From NCBI GenBank assembly GCA_963839165.1, contig CAWIUG010000005.1, positions 992,001-1,056,000 of the forward strand: 64,000 nucleotides of DNA. Reading direction: 5' to 3'. The position numbers were made by a program, and so were the translations under genes. The notes under the pieces were generated by a model. That model made no database searches, was not told where the DNA came from, and saw only the letters and a list, made by a program, of their open reading frames with translations. Shown here piece after piece: positions 8,624 through 17,988 of the stretch (its first letter is position 1; the number at the start of each line of letters is the position of its first letter). Source of the DNA: DATFVA01 sp963839165 (GTDB lineage Bacteria; Bacteroidota; Ignavibacteria; Ignavibacteriales; Ignavibacteriaceae).

Positions 8624-10423
8624 ATGATAGTTACAGAGAATACAAAGGCTTTTTCGGTACTGCTGATCGAAGACAACCCCGGAGACCAGCTTTTAATTAA
8701 AGAACAACTTAATGATGCCTGTTCAGAATTCAGTATCAGAATTTGTTCAGCAATGTCAGAAGCTCTGGAAGCCTTAGATAATGAAAACTTTGATATTATA
8801 ATCCTGGATCCGGGACTTCCGGACAGCAGTGGGCTGGGCTCTCTTAAATCTGTACTTAAAACTAAAACTTCAACACCCGTTATCGTACTTACCGTTAACG
8901 ATTCAGATGAGATGGGCGTTCTCTCTATTCAGAACGGGGCACAGGATTATCTTAATAAAAGTGAACTTCTGCCGCAGAGCCTTAACAAGTCGATTTTATA
9001 TGCAATCAACAGGAATACTCTGGAAAGGGATCTTACACGATCACTCAGAATGTATGAAAGTGCTTTTGAACAAGCTGTTGTAGGCTTCGCTCACTTATCA
9101 GGTTCTTCTTTAATCCACAGGGTAAATCAAAAATTTTGCGATATACTTGGCTACAGCAAAGATGAACTGCTGGGTAAATCAATTGAAGATATAACGTTCC
9201 CTGACGATCTTTCAAAGGATCTCACAGAATTTAACAAACTGATTTCCGGGAAAATTAAATATTATAGTCTCGAAAAAAGATTTATCAGGAAAGATGGTTC
9301 CATTATTTGGACCAACATTACAAGAACTACTATCTTGAATTCAGAAAATGAGGGGAACTATTATTTTACTACCCTGGAAGATATCACTGAAAGGAAGGCC
9401 CTCCTGGCAGAATTTCATAAGCAAAAGGCTATGCTTGAAAATATTTTCAGTATAATTCCCGTCGGAATAAGTATTATGGACAGCGAAGGTACCCTGATAA
9501 ATAATAATAAAAAATTCGAAGAAATCTGGATAGGTTCAGAATACAAAAATATTAACGATCATAAAAAATATCGTGCCTGGAATCCCGCAACCGGAGAGCA
9601 GGTACCTTATAAAGAATGGGGAAGCTATAAAGCACTGAAAAATAAAGAAACCACAATAGGAGAGATACTGCAGATCGAGTGCTTTGACGGCACAAAAAAA
9701 GTTATAATGAATTCTGCCATTCCGCTTATCATTGAGGATAAAGTTATTGCCGCGGTTGCAGTTGTTGAGGATATAACGAAGCTTGCTGAAACAGAGAACG
9801 AGCTTAAAAAACTTCTGTCAGAAAAAGATGTACTTGTAAAAGAATCCAACCACAGGATAAAAAACAATCTTCAGCTTATGTCGAGTCTGCTGAACCTGCA
9901 GGCAGCCAATTCGGAAGATCTGTATGTAAAGAAAGTACTGTTTGACAGTATAAGCAGGATAGCATCCGTTTCCTTCCTACACGATTATCTTTACCGCTCG
10001 TCAAGCCTGAATGCGGTAAATATCCGGACGTATATTAACAAAATAACTGAGCATATCAGGAAAATCCTTCTAACAGAAGCAAATAACATTACTATGGTAC
10101 AAGATATTGAAGATATCGAGGTGAGATCAGGGCTTGCAGTTGCTATCGGGCTGGTGATCAGTGAATTAATTACGAATGCCGTTAAATACGCATTCCATCG
10201 GAGGAAAGAAGGAATAGTTTATCTCGAATTGAAAAAGAATGGTAAAAATATCCAGCTGCTGTTAAATGATAATGGTAAAGGAATGAATGAAAATATCAAT
10301 ATTAAAACAGCTCCTTCGCTCGGGTTACAGATTGTCTATGCTATGATTTCACAATACCATGGCACTATTGATTATGAAGTTAACAAAGGGACAAAATTCA
10401 CCATAAGCTTGCCTCTAAAGTAA
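8624..10423 (+). CDS. REC-PAS-PAS-HisKA_2 hybrid histidine kinase
   Basis: This soluble signalling protein starts with a receiver domain (residues 10-125, phosphoacceptor Asp62 in 'IIILDPGLP'). A PAS domain follows at about 143-260 ('EDITERK' end motif), then a second PAS at about 270-388 ('VVEDITKLAE'), and a HisKA_2-type kinase core. The phospho-His is His410 in 'KESNHRIKNNLQLMSSLL'. The ATPase part shows 'SELITNAVKYAFH' and 'DNGKGM'. An N-terminal receiver feeding a HisKA_2 kinase suggests it takes phosphate or contact signals from the upstream kinase/regulator pair and continues a phosphorelay. It ends 7 bp before the convergent antiporter operon, with no clear terminator between them. 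Confidence 0.88.
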   Translation: MIVTENTKAFSVLLIEDNPGDQLLIKEQLNDACSEFSIRICSAMSEALEALDNENFDIIILDPGLPDSSGLGSLKSVLKTKTSTPVIVLTVNDSDEMGVLSIQNGAQDYLNKSELLPQSLNKSILYAINRNTLERDLTRSLRMYESAFEQAVVGFAHLSGSSLIHRVNQKFCDILGYSKDELLGKSIEDITFPDDLSKDLTEFNKLISGKIKYYSLEKRFIRKDGSIIWTNITRTTILNSENEGNYYFTTLEDITERKALLAEFHKQKAMLENIFSIIPVGISIMDSEGTLINNNKKFEEIWIGSEYKNINDHKKYRAWNPATGEQVPYKEWGSYKALKNKETTIGEILQIECFDGTKKVIMNSAIPLIIEDKVIAAVAVVEDITKLAETENELKKLLSEKDVLVKESNHRIKNNLQLMSSLLNLQAANSEDLYVKKVLFDSISRIASVSFLHDYLYRSSSLNAVNIRTYINKITEHIRKILLTEANNITMVQDIEDIEVRSGLAVAIGLVISELITNAVKYAFHRRKEGIVYLELKKNGKNIQLLLNDNGKGMNENINIKTAPSLGLQIVYAMISQYHGTIDYEVNKGTKFTISLPLK

Positions 10424-10430
10424 AGCCCCT

Positions 10431-12242
10431 CTATAAATTTAATACAAATACAAAACCGATAATGGATACTCCCAGAATAAACCATACTATGTAATCACCC
10501 ACAAATCCGCTGTGTAAGGATTTTAATTTCATAATTCCCGGGTTGAGAATTTCCCCTGATAACTTTCTTATACTGACAGGTATATAATTCCGGAATAACG
10601 AGAAAAAGCTTATTAGCATAATACCCGAAACGGAAATTATCCCTGTTATATAATTAGTTTCGACAGGAGAGTTTTCTGAATTTAGAATTTCGGGTAATGC
10701 CTTGTTAAATACCAGCGACTGATACCAATCTCTGTTCTGGAATTCCTTAAAAGCTGAACCTAATTGAGTTCCTGAATGCAGAAAAATTGCTGTACCAAAG
10801 GCAAAAAGCAACAGAAAAATGATAGAGAAGGTCATAACGACAGGAGTTCCGGGGATCTTTCGGGTTTCCTTCTCTCCACTTCCCTTGTCTTCAGATTCTT
10901 CAGATCGGTTTACCTGTTTACTGCCCAAACCCAGAAATATCCTCCCGGACGCCCGAAGCATTGCACCGCCTGTTAAAACTGCTTCAAACAGGAAAAGAAG
11001 CATTATCCATAAATGAGTTGAATTCTGAAAGGCGCCTTCGATTATAGTTTTTGCGGTCAGTGCCCCGAAAAACGGGAGTCCTGTTAATGCCAGAACAGCC
11101 AGCGTAAACAATATTCCGATAAAAGGAACTGTTTTCCCTTTACCGATTAATTCTATTTCATCTACACTTTCGAACTTGTTAAGCAAGATTCCTGTACACA
11201 TAAATAAAGCTGCTTTTAACACACCATGTATAACAATAAATATAACCGCACCCTTTAAACCCTCAGGATTAAAAGCAGAAATACCAATCAAAATTATTCC
11301 AGTATTACTGATCGTAGAAAAGGCCAGCATTCTTTTTAGTGAGCTTTCGGCATAGCACATTATGCTCCCAATAAAAATCGTGAGCGCTCCGGCGGCAAAT
11401 AAAATCCCTGAAAACATACTCAAGTAAGGAATAGAAACGTCTGAAAATAACGTCCAGTAAATTCTCGCAATTCCATAGAGAGCCAGCTGCGACATTATTC
11501 CTGAAAAAATCACCAGCACAGGAGTTGGTCCTACGGTATGAGCATCCACCCCTGCAAAATGGAATGGAACAATTGCAGCTTTCACAAAAAACCCGGCTGT
11601 AATTAATCCGAATGATACAGCAATTAAAGAATCCATTTTCTGACCTGTCAGCACATTACCTGCCTGGGCAAAGTTGAGCGCACCTGTTCTTGAATATATA
11701 AAAGCGATGCCGAATAAAATCAGAGTTCCACCGATACTATTTGTAACCGCAAAATTCAAAGCTCCCTGCAGCTGAGACGGACCTTCATTTTTATATCCTG
11801 TTAAGGAATACGCCGCCACACTCATTAGTTCAAAAAAAACAAAAAGATTAAACATATCGCCGGTTAAACAGAATCCCGTCATTCCGCCCAGGAATAAGAG
11901 CATCAGGGAATGATACAGGTTTTTTATTGTTTCGAAGTATTTCCAGGAATAAAGAAATGCGATTGTGATCAGAAGGGACGCAAATGATGCAAGTATAGCC
12001 CCCGTCCGGTCGATTACAAACGAAATTCCGAGTGCTACTTCCCCTATCGGGATATGATTTCCAAACCAGTAGACTTCAGGAGCGTTAAATATTAAAATTA
12101 TACATATAATTGTTACTAGTGACGACGTAACGATGGCCGCAATGTCTACCACACGTTTGTGGTGCAGTACATTTCCCGATCCTATCAAAATTGCAGCAAC
12201 AAATAGAGGGAGAATGACTGGAAAGGGAGATAAAAAACTCAT
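10431..12242 (-). CDS. mrpD: Mrp antiporter subunit D (NuoN/L-like)
   Basis: This 603-aa polytopic protein belongs to the proton_antipo_M family shared by NuoL/M/N and MrpA/D. It has about 14 hydrophobic segments. Typical core motifs are visible: 'FFELMSVAAYSLTGYKNEG', 'AAIVPFHFAGVDAHTVGPTPV' with a conserved Lys/His pair, and 'GVLKAALFMCTGILL'. In Mrp complexes this subunit carries the proton path for Na+(K+)/H+ exchange. It is the last gene of the operon and overlaps mrpC by 4 nt. It is the only large antiporter-like subunit present; no separate ~800-aa MrpA is encoded here. A charged insert of about 30 residues ('RSEESEDKGSGEKETRK') lies before the last helices. Confidence 0.9.
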   Translation of the reverse strand: MSFLSPFPVILPLFVAAILIGSGNVLHHKRVVDIAAIVTSSLVTIICIILIFNAPEVYWFGNHIPIGEVALGISFVIDRTGAILASFASLLITIAFLYSWKYFETIKNLYHSLMLLFLGGMTGFCLTGDMFNLFVFFELMSVAAYSLTGYKNEGPSQLQGALNFAVTNSIGGTLILFGIAFIYSRTGALNFAQAGNVLTGQKMDSLIAVSFGLITAGFFVKAAIVPFHFAGVDAHTVGPTPVLVIFSGIMSQLALYGIARIYWTLFSDVSIPYLSMFSGILFAAGALTIFIGSIMCYAESSLKRMLAFSTISNTGIILIGISAFNPEGLKGAVIFIVIHGVLKAALFMCTGILLNKFESVDEIELIGKGKTVPFIGILFTLAVLALTGLPFFGALTAKTIIEGAFQNSTHLWIMLLFLFEAVLTGGAMLRASGRIFLGLGSKQVNRSEESEDKGSGEKETRKIPGTPVVMTFSIIFLLLFAFGTAIFLHSGTQLGSAFKEFQNRDWYQSLVFNKALPEILNSENSPVETNYITGIISVSGIMLISFFSLFRNYIPVSIRKLSGEILNPGIMKLKSLHSGFVGDYIVWFILGVSIIGFVFVLNL

Positions 12243-12583
12243 CCTTTCATCGCCGATAATTTTGCCGGATCCAGTGTGTTAAACTGTTTATGAGCCTGGA
12301 TAGCGATTGCCAGAAGCAGGGCTATTACCACTGCCCCAACTACCACATCAGTTAATGTTAATGCCTGGACTACAGGATCAACGGCCCTCGAACCTTCCGG
12401 GATATTCTTAAATACCGGTGCGGCTGCGTTTTTTCTGTACCCGATCATAATAAGCAGAATAAATGTAGATGATTGAATCACCGTAAGGCAGTTAACAAGG
12501 TGAATTAAATTTCTGCTGGTGACTATACCATATAATCCGATGATGAAGAGCCAGACTGTTACAAGGTATGGAATGGTATTCAT
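12239..12583 (-). CDS. mrpC: Mrp antiporter subunit C (NuoK-like)
   Basis: This 114-aa protein has three membrane helices, as in NuoK/MnhC. The helix-2 to helix-3 region 'GSRAVDPVVQALTLTDVVVGAVVIALLLA' contains the family's 'DP..QALxLTxIVIG' pattern. It sits between mrpB and mrpD, with 4-nt ATGA overlaps on both sides, indicating translational coupling. The loop after helix 2 ('RKNAAAPVFKNIPE') is typical for MrpC. Together with MrpD it forms the proton-conducting part of the complex. Confidence 0.9.
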   Translation of the reverse strand: MNTIPYLVTVWLFIIGLYGIVTSRNLIHLVNCLTVIQSSTFILLIMIGYRKNAAAPVFKNIPEGSRAVDPVVQALTLTDVVVGAVVIALLLAIAIQAHKQFNTLDPAKLSAMKG

Positions 12584-13365
12584 TTCTTCTTCCTCTCTTT
12601 TCTGACTACCGCTCTTTTTTCTCTCAACAGGATGGTCTGTGCCAAAAATTCATTTGCTAATAGAATTATTCCTCCGGAAACGGCCAGACCTACGAAAAAA
12701 TTAAGAAGCAGAATAATTCCTCCCGACAGGTACGCACCCCTTGAACCATATGGTAAAAAATTATATAGAAAATTATTACCCTGGAATAATGCATAAATCC
12801 CTGTCAGAAGAAAACCTGATAACCCGACCGTTTCGATAATTTCCATTTTATGGAAGGAGACAACCGAATCAAACTTTTCATAATCTGAAGCCAGGTATAT
12901 CAGCAAGACTGCCGATGAAATAATTACCCCTCCCTGAAACCCGCCTCCGGGACTTAAATGGGCGTGAAAAACCATGTAGAGACCAAATAGAAATATCAAT
13001 CCTGCAGACATTAAACCAAACACTGTAACCGCGTCACTGGTTTCCGGAGCTTCTCTTCCCGGCATTTCTTCTTCAGGTATATCCTGAACCTCGAACTCCC
13101 TTTTGCGTAGTAGAAGTGAAATTCCGGCAATGGATGCAAACAAAAGGAATTCTTCTCCCATAGTATCAACTGCCCGATAATCAAATGCGACGGTTGAAAC
13201 AACGTTAAGAGCTTCCCTCCCGCTTACTGCAATTTTATTTAATGTTAGTCCATATACACCCTTATATTCACCGAAATCATTTAATCCCTGTATTGCCCTG
13301 AACATAAAGAAGCAGAACGCCGCGGCAATAACTATAAAAAACCATTTCCTTGATCCTGGTTTCAT
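12580..13365 (-). CDS. mrpB: Mrp subunit: MbhE-like plus MrpB (MnhB) fusion
   Basis: This 261-aa membrane protein joins two modules. Residues 1-~90 resemble MbhE / the extreme C-terminus of MrpA ('VVSTVAFDYRAVDTMGEEF', then 'LFASIAGISLLLRKR'). Residues ~110-255 are MnhB (PF04039), with 'LYMVFHAHLSPGGGFQGGVI', a family hallmark. A hydrophilic linker with 'DIPEEEMPGREAPE' joins them. In canonical Mrp systems the first module is the tail of MrpA. Here it is fused to MrpB, as in several archaeal and Thermotoga-type Mbh/Mrp operons. The gene overlaps both neighbours by 4 nt. Confidence 0.87.
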   Translation of the reverse strand: MKPGSRKWFFIVIAAAFCFFMFRAIQGLNDFGEYKGVYGLTLNKIAVSGREALNVVSTVAFDYRAVDTMGEEFLLFASIAGISLLLRKREFEVQDIPEEEMPGREAPETSDAVTVFGLMSAGLIFLFGLYMVFHAHLSPGGGFQGGVIISSAVLLIYLASDYEKFDSVVSFHKMEIIETVGLSGFLLTGIYALFQGNNFLYNFLPYGSRGAYLSGGIILLLNFFVGLAVSGGIILLANEFLAQTILLREKRAVVRKERKKK

Positions 13366-13631
13366 TTCTTCTTGTTTTGCTTTAGATGTTCAATGGAATA
13401 GGATTTAACCTTAGCAAGCGCGAGCAGTATCATTAATGGAATGACAATCGAGCCCACTACTATTTCAGAAAGCGCTACTTCGGGAGCCTGCAATGCAATG
13501 AAATAAATTGACAGGATCATTCCGTAAAAACTCAGCACAATTGATTGATGGAGCGGGTTTCGGGTAAGAACCGAAATCGTTCCGAAAACGGCGATCATCA
13601 ATAATATTATCATCTGAAATAAATCTATCAT
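13362..13631 (-). CDS. MbhD-like / MrpA C-terminal module (DUF4040)
   Basis: This 89-aa protein has three helices and the pattern 'SVLTRNPLHQSIVLSFYGM' followed by 'QAPEVALSEIVVGSIVIPLM', characteristic of DUF4040/MbhD, which equals part of the MrpA C-terminus. In standard Mrp operons it is not a separate gene. It overlaps mrpG and the MbhE-MrpB gene by 4 nt on each side. The conserved Glu in 'APEVALSE' is a likely functional acidic residue in the membrane. The call rests on motif and position. Confidence 0.85.
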   Translation of the reverse strand: MIDLFQMIILLMIAVFGTISVLTRNPLHQSIVLSFYGMILSIYFIALQAPEVALSEIVVGSIVIPLMILLALAKVKSYSIEHLKQNKKK

Positions 13632-13954
13632 CCGTTCCGGCCTTTCTTTTTTTTAATCTCATTTATCTTTTGCCATACACCAAAGATCCTTATCCTTTTG
13701 GCCCTGGAAGTTGCATGGGTTAGTATGGGGCTATAGACCAGAATGAAAAAAGCAAATAAGACCGATTTTATTCCTGCCGAAGAAAATCCTTCCTGAAGTA
13801 AAACCGCGAGGCAAATGAAAGTTGTACCCAAGGTTGCTGACGGACCGAGATAATGAAGTTTAGCATACGTTGACGGAATTAGAATCATTGCGGCAGAGCA
13901 AAGAAGGATGATGAACAAACCGATGCCTAATACAATTAATGAAATCGGGTTCAT
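13628..13954 (-). CDS. mrpG: Mrp antiporter subunit G
   Basis: This is a three-helix MnhG/MrpG protein (108 aa). The start chosen is the ATG at 13954, which shares its A with the stop of mrpF (TAATG), the normal 1-nt coupling; a longer frame back to 14020 would overlap mrpF by 67 nt and adds a non-homologous extension. Visible motifs: 'IPSTYAKLHYLGPSATLGTTF' region with the family's 'R/Y-AK-H.....ATLG', and the closing 'LTHATSRAKRIRIFGVW'. It belongs to the antiporter operon and overlaps the next gene by 4 nt. Confidence 0.87.
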   Translation of the reverse strand: MNPISLIVLGIGLFIILLCSAAMILIPSTYAKLHYLGPSATLGTTFICLAVLLQEGFSSAGIKSVLFAFFILVYSPILTHATSRAKRIRIFGVWQKINEIKKKKGRNG

Positions 13955-14205
13955 TACAACCATTTCTCCAAAAATCTTAAATAAATCAGTGTACCGGTAA
14001 ATGAAACTATTACCAGGCAAAGTGCCGAATCGAAAAAGATATCATTATGGAAACCTTCAGCCAGTAATAATATTATTATTGAAGAAATAATATTACTCAG
14101 CTGCAGAGCAGTTATACGGTTCATAATGTTGCTTTTAAGACACATCAAACCGCAGACAAATAAGCCGATTGTCAAAAGCACTGCAGCTCCAATCCATACG
14201 TTCAT
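13954..14205 (-). CDS. mrpF: Mrp antiporter subunit F
   Basis: This 83-aa protein has three hydrophobic helices. The middle part 'NIMNRITALQLSNIISSIII' matches the MnhF pattern 'P-DRv.alD....' loosely, and the end 'FFDSALCLVIVSFTGTLIYLRFL' is typical of MrpF. It overlaps mrpE by 4 nt and touches mrpG by 1 nt. In Mrp complexes this small subunit packs beside E and G. The gene order E-F-G is conserved across Mrp/Mbh systems and supports the call. Confidence 0.87.
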   Translation of the reverse strand: MNVWIGAAVLLTIGLFVCGLMCLKSNIMNRITALQLSNIISSIIILLLAEGFHNDIFFDSALCLVIVSFTGTLIYLRFLEKWL

Positions 14206-14741
14206 ATTGGTAATTCTTTCACTTCGGGATGAGTGACAAGTTCATGGATTAATATTTTTTGTCGTTCTTTATCTATTCCTATCACATAGGTATTCGGAAC
14301 AAGAGAGATACTATAAGTATACGCTGCACACCTCGCCGCATCTTCTGTTTCACTGCCTGAGACAGGAAACTTCACATACTTGAAGTTTCCCTGAATTCTT
14401 CTGTTCTTAAAGACTCTTTCTAGAATAAGCGCTTTTAGAACCACGTAATTATCTTTAACCAGATCCAATGGAAGTTTCAAGAAGAGAGGATTGAACCGAT
14501 ACGTTCCAGAAAGAAAAAATAACAATCCCTTTGCTCTTATATGATTCTGCAGTAAGGCAGGCAAAATGGCTGCTCCTGCACCAAAAAGCAGTTCAGGGAT
14601 ATCTTTTATCCCGGTTAAAAGGACCCAGAAAAGAAATCCTGTTATCCACCAGGAAAAAAAAGAATATATTCCCTTCCGGTTATCACCTAGTTTGCTTTCA
14701 ACCTCGCCACGATGATTCCTGTTCCGTTTTTGTCTTTTCAT
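14202..14741 (-). CDS. mrpE: Mrp antiporter subunit E
   Basis: This 179-aa MnhE family (PF01899) protein is the first gene of the antiporter operon. A charged 25-residue N-terminus precedes two or three membrane segments ('GIYSFFSWWITGFLFWVLL'). The C-terminal soluble part has the family region 'ALILERVFK...ARCAAYTYSISLVPNTYVIGID' with 'SISLVPNTYVIGIDKERQ', close to the MnhE 'anSITLTPGTvtvd' pattern, and ends 'ILIHELVTHPE'. The operon promoter should lie in the ~80 bp between this gene and the permease gene that ends at 14821. Confidence 0.87.
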   Translation of the reverse strand: MKRQKRNRNHRGEVESKLGDNRKGIYSFFSWWITGFLFWVLLTGIKDIPELLFGAGAAILPALLQNHIRAKGLLFFLSGTYRFNPLFLKLPLDLVKDNYVVLKALILERVFKNRRIQGNFKYVKFPVSGSETEDAARCAAYTYSISLVPNTYVIGIDKERQKILIHELVTHPEVKELPI

Positions 14742-14820
14742 TTTTAATGTAAAGTTTCATCGTATTTAATTATAAAGGTGATGAGTAACTATGATGATGA
14801 TAACAGAGCGAAGCCCGGGA

Positions 14821-15630
14821 TTATTCCTTCACACCGCCGAGCATTATTCCCTTTATATAATATCTTTGAAGGACGAGGAAGACTACAACTACAGGAATGA
14901 TTGTAATTACAGATCCTGCCATCATTAATTCGGGGTCTTTTGTATGCTCAAGCATAAGGCTTGAGAGCGCAACGGGCAGTGTATACATCGAATCATCTGT
15001 CAGGGCAATGAGCGGCCACAGAAAATCATTCCACGTTCCGAGGAACGTGATAATTCCGAGGGTTACAAGTACCGGTACAGCAAGGGGAAGGATAATTTTT
15101 CTATACACCTGAAAATCGGAGGCTCCATCCATTTTGGCGGCTTCTATAAGACTATCGGGGATGGCCATACAATGCTGCCTGATGAGAAATATTCCGAAAA
15201 TGCTGGCAAGGCCGGTAACCAGGATGGCCATATAGGTGTTTATCAGTCCTATTGATTTCAACATTAGAAACAGAGGGAGCATTGTAACCTGACTGGGAAC
15301 GATCATATTTATGAGGAGCAGGTTGAAAAGTTTTCTTTTCCCGGCAAACCTGTACTTGGCAAAAGCATAACCTGCCATAGAATTGAAGAACAAAGAAACC
15401 GCGGTAACCATTGTTGAAAGGATGATGCTGTTCAAAAAACTTCGGGCGACGCTCAACCTGGTAAGCAGGTGAACATACTGGTCGAAGACAATATGAGCCG
15501 GGAAAAATACCGGTGGATAGACGCTCGCCTCTCCATCGGGCATAAATGAAGCTGACACCATCCATATGAACGGTATTAGAGTTATTATGGAGGTGACCGT
15601 AAGAAATATGTAGAGGCCGGTTTTTTTCAT
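14821..15630 (-). CDS. sugar ABC transporter permease (MalG/LacG-like)
   Basis: This is an inner-membrane permease of the CUT1 carbohydrate ABC importer family, 269 aa with six helices. The cytoplasmic EAA loop that contacts the ATPase is visible as 'EAAKMDGASDFQVYRKIILP'. It starts 3 bp after the partner permease and is the last gene of the cluster. The ATPase subunit (MsmK/MalK type) is not in the window, as is common when one ATPase serves several importers. The importer likely carries an oligosaccharide produced by the nearby hydrolases. Confidence 0.93.
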   Translation of the reverse strand: MKKTGLYIFLTVTSIITLIPFIWMVSASFMPDGEASVYPPVFFPAHIVFDQYVHLLTRLSVARSFLNSIILSTMVTAVSLFFNSMAGYAFAKYRFAGKRKLFNLLLINMIVPSQVTMLPLFLMLKSIGLINTYMAILVTGLASIFGIFLIRQHCMAIPDSLIEAAKMDGASDFQVYRKIILPLAVPVLVTLGIITFLGTWNDFLWPLIALTDDSMYTLPVALSSLMLEHTKDPELMMAGSVITIIPVVVVFLVLQRYYIKGIMLGGVKE

Positions 15631-15633
15631 GCT

Positions 15634-16536
15634 CTATGTTAAATGATTTTTCTGAAGTCTAAACTGAAGTACAGTCACAATTAATATCAGGAAAAACAGA
15701 ACGAATGAAATGGAAGCGGAATAACCCATATTCCACCACCGAAATCCCTCCTGGTACATATACCCAACGATGCTCAGAGTTTTATTCAGAGGACCACCCT
15801 GAGTCATTATGTAGGGTTCGGCGAATAGCTGGAAGAAACCGACGATGGTGATGATACTGACAAAAAGCGTCATTGGCGCAAGCATCGGAATTGTAATAGC
15901 TTTGAACTTTTCCCATCCGTTAGCACCTTCGAGAGAGGCAGCCTCATAAAGATCCTCAGGAATATTCTGCAGTCCTGCAATAAATATTATCATATTGTAA
16001 CCGAAAGTTTTCCAGACCGACATAAGTATAATTGCGGGCATGGCCGTATTGGGATTTCCCAGCCAGTCGACCGGATTTATGCCGAACCAGCCCAGGAAAT
16101 AATTTAGTATTCCAAATTTCGGGTGATACATAAATCGCCACACAATAGCTACCGCCACAAGGGTTGTGATATATGGAATAAAATAACTCAGCCGGAAGAA
16201 GCCTTTGTACTTTATGAGTTTTGAATTAAGCAGCATTGCCGCACCAAGAGAAACAGCAATAGAAAGAGGTGTTGCAAAAACAACATAGTAAACAGTATTT
16301 TGAAGAGACTGCCAGAACAGCGGGTCACCGAAAAGCTGAACATAATTCCTGAAACCTATAAATCTGACATTATCGTAACTTGCGAACGCATAGATATCAA
16401 AATCAGTAAAACTCATAATAAACGCGGCAATCACCGGGATAAAAAAGAAAATCAGGATAGCACTGATTGCCGGTGTAAGAAATAAATACGCCGCCTTTGA
16501 CGAGTAAGAGAAAGAATTCTTTTTCTTCCGTCTCAT
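15634..16536 (-). CDS. sugar ABC transporter permease (MalF/LacF-like)
   Basis: This 300-aa inner-membrane protein is the MalF-type partner of a CUT1 importer, with six to seven helices. Its EAA loop reads 'EAASLEGANGWEKFKAITIP'. A basic N-terminal tail ('MRRKKKNSF') precedes the first helix. It lies 138 bp after the binding-protein gene and 3 bp before the second permease, so the three genes form one transport unit. Substrate is unknown; the adjacent GH2 gene suggests a beta-linked oligosaccharide. Confidence 0.93.
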   Translation of the reverse strand: MRRKKKNSFSYSSKAAYLFLTPAISAILIFFFIPVIAAFIMSFTDFDIYAFASYDNVRFIGFRNYVQLFGDPLFWQSLQNTVYYVVFATPLSIAVSLGAAMLLNSKLIKYKGFFRLSYFIPYITTLVAVAIVWRFMYHPKFGILNYFLGWFGINPVDWLGNPNTAMPAIILMSVWKTFGYNMIIFIAGLQNIPEDLYEAASLEGANGWEKFKAITIPMLAPMTLFVSIITIVGFFQLFAEPYIMTQGGPLNKTLSIVGYMYQEGFRWWNMGYSASISFVLFFLILIVTVLQFRLQKNHLT

Positions 16537-16674
16537 CTTTTATCCCAAAGTTCTGCAGCTCTATTCATCTTCCTTCCACAATATTAAAAATAACCTTTTA
16601 ATCCTCGACGGTTTAAAACTATATTGATATTTCAATCCTTCTGCTAAAATGCAGGTAATGGAGGTCAATCCGAC

Positions 16675-17988
16675 TCACCTGCCTGACTGCCGCCATTTGT
16701 CATCTTTTATACCCAAAAGCCATCTCCTCTTTTCCAAAATCTTATCCACATCCTTATCAAGATCCTTTACTGCCTCATCGACCGTCATTGCACCCCGTAC
16801 AACCTGTTCTGCATACTGCTGAAATTTTGCGAAGGCTATCTGTTCCCATTCAGGAACTTTTGGAGTGGCAACAACATTTTCAAACTGTACCCTGAATGCC
16901 TTCATATATTTATTATTTGTAAGGGACGTATCTTCCCAGGCGGCTTTAACTGCAGGAAGATTATACAGCAGCCGGTAAAACTCCAGTTGTGTTGAAGTAC
17001 GTGACAGGAACTCAATAAATTTCCAGGCTTCCTCTTTATGTTTGCAGTCTTTGAATATTACCAGACTTGATCCTCCAGCCAGAGAAACACCGGGGTAATG
17101 ATCTCCGTTCTTTGAGGGCATAGGAGCAGTTGACCATTTATCAGCAAGGTCACCTGTCATCCATTTTTTGAATTCATTTATATTCCAGGGACCGCTGATA
17201 TAAATAGAAAAATACTTTTCAACAAAAGCCTGGTACACATTCGTAACCTGTGAGATGCCTATGGGAGCCAGCTTTTCTTTATGAAATTTTGTCAGGTACT
17301 TAAAGGCTTCCCTGAAATTATCAGATTCAAAATCTCCCCTCGAATTATTGTCTTTAAGCAGCTTAGCATTGTTTTCGAGCGCGAACATAATGAAGGGATT
17401 CCATTCGTTTGTAGGCAGGTAGATTGCGTATTTATCCTGCCCCGGAAACAACGCTTTAATTTTCTTACAGAGGTCATAAAGCTGAGCCCAGGATCTTGGA
17501 GGCTCATCGTATCCTGCTCTTTTAAAAACATCAGTACGATAGAACATTAGTCGTGTGTCTATGTACCAGGGAATTCCGTACACCGACGAATCCAGAACGT
17601 TAGTATCCCACACACCCTCAAAATAATTTTCCTTATTTATGGATGAAGAACGGGCAATAAAGTCATCCAGATTTATTATAGCATTAAGTGTGGCAAACTG
17701 CGGTATCCAGGTATTCCCAAGCTGGCAGATATCGGGAGTGTTATCGCTGGCAAAGGCGGTAACCAGTTTTTCCTGCGCCGCGTTCCATGGTATCTGCTGA
17801 ACTTCCACGCTTATACCGGGATTCTGCCTCTGGAATTCAGGGACGAGCTTCGTAACATATTCAGCTTCTGTACCCATCGCCCAGAACTTCAGTACCGTAC
17901 GGCCGTCTTTGCTGCTGCCACATCCGATCAAACCTGAGGCCAGGACCAGGATCACCAGAACAACATAATATTCAGACAGACGCATCAT
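16675..17988 (-). CDS. sugar ABC transporter substrate-binding lipoprotein
   Basis: This 437-aa periplasmic binding protein (SBP family 1, MalE-like) captures the sugar for the two permeases. A lipobox 'GLIGCGSS' near residue 23 anchors it to the membrane. The mature protein starts 'TVLKFWAMGTEAEYV' and contains 'FASDNTPDICQLGNTWIPQFA' and 'AGGSSLVIFKDCKHKEEAWKF', both typical of CUT1 binding proteins. Its start overlaps the end of the GH2 gene by 4 nt, tying transport to hydrolysis. No substrate can be deduced from the sequence. Confidence 0.92.
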   Translation of the reverse strand: MMRLSEYYVVLVILVLASGLIGCGSSKDGRTVLKFWAMGTEAEYVTKLVPEFQRQNPGISVEVQQIPWNAAQEKLVTAFASDNTPDICQLGNTWIPQFATLNAIINLDDFIARSSSINKENYFEGVWDTNVLDSSVYGIPWYIDTRLMFYRTDVFKRAGYDEPPRSWAQLYDLCKKIKALFPGQDKYAIYLPTNEWNPFIMFALENNAKLLKDNNSRGDFESDNFREAFKYLTKFHKEKLAPIGISQVTNVYQAFVEKYFSIYISGPWNINEFKKWMTGDLADKWSTAPMPSKNGDHYPGVSLAGGSSLVIFKDCKHKEEAWKFIEFLSRTSTQLEFYRLLYNLPAVKAAWEDTSLTNNKYMKAFRVQFENVVATPKVPEWEQIAFAKFQQYAEQVVRGAMTVDEAVKDLDKDVDKILEKRRWLLGIKDDKWRQSGR

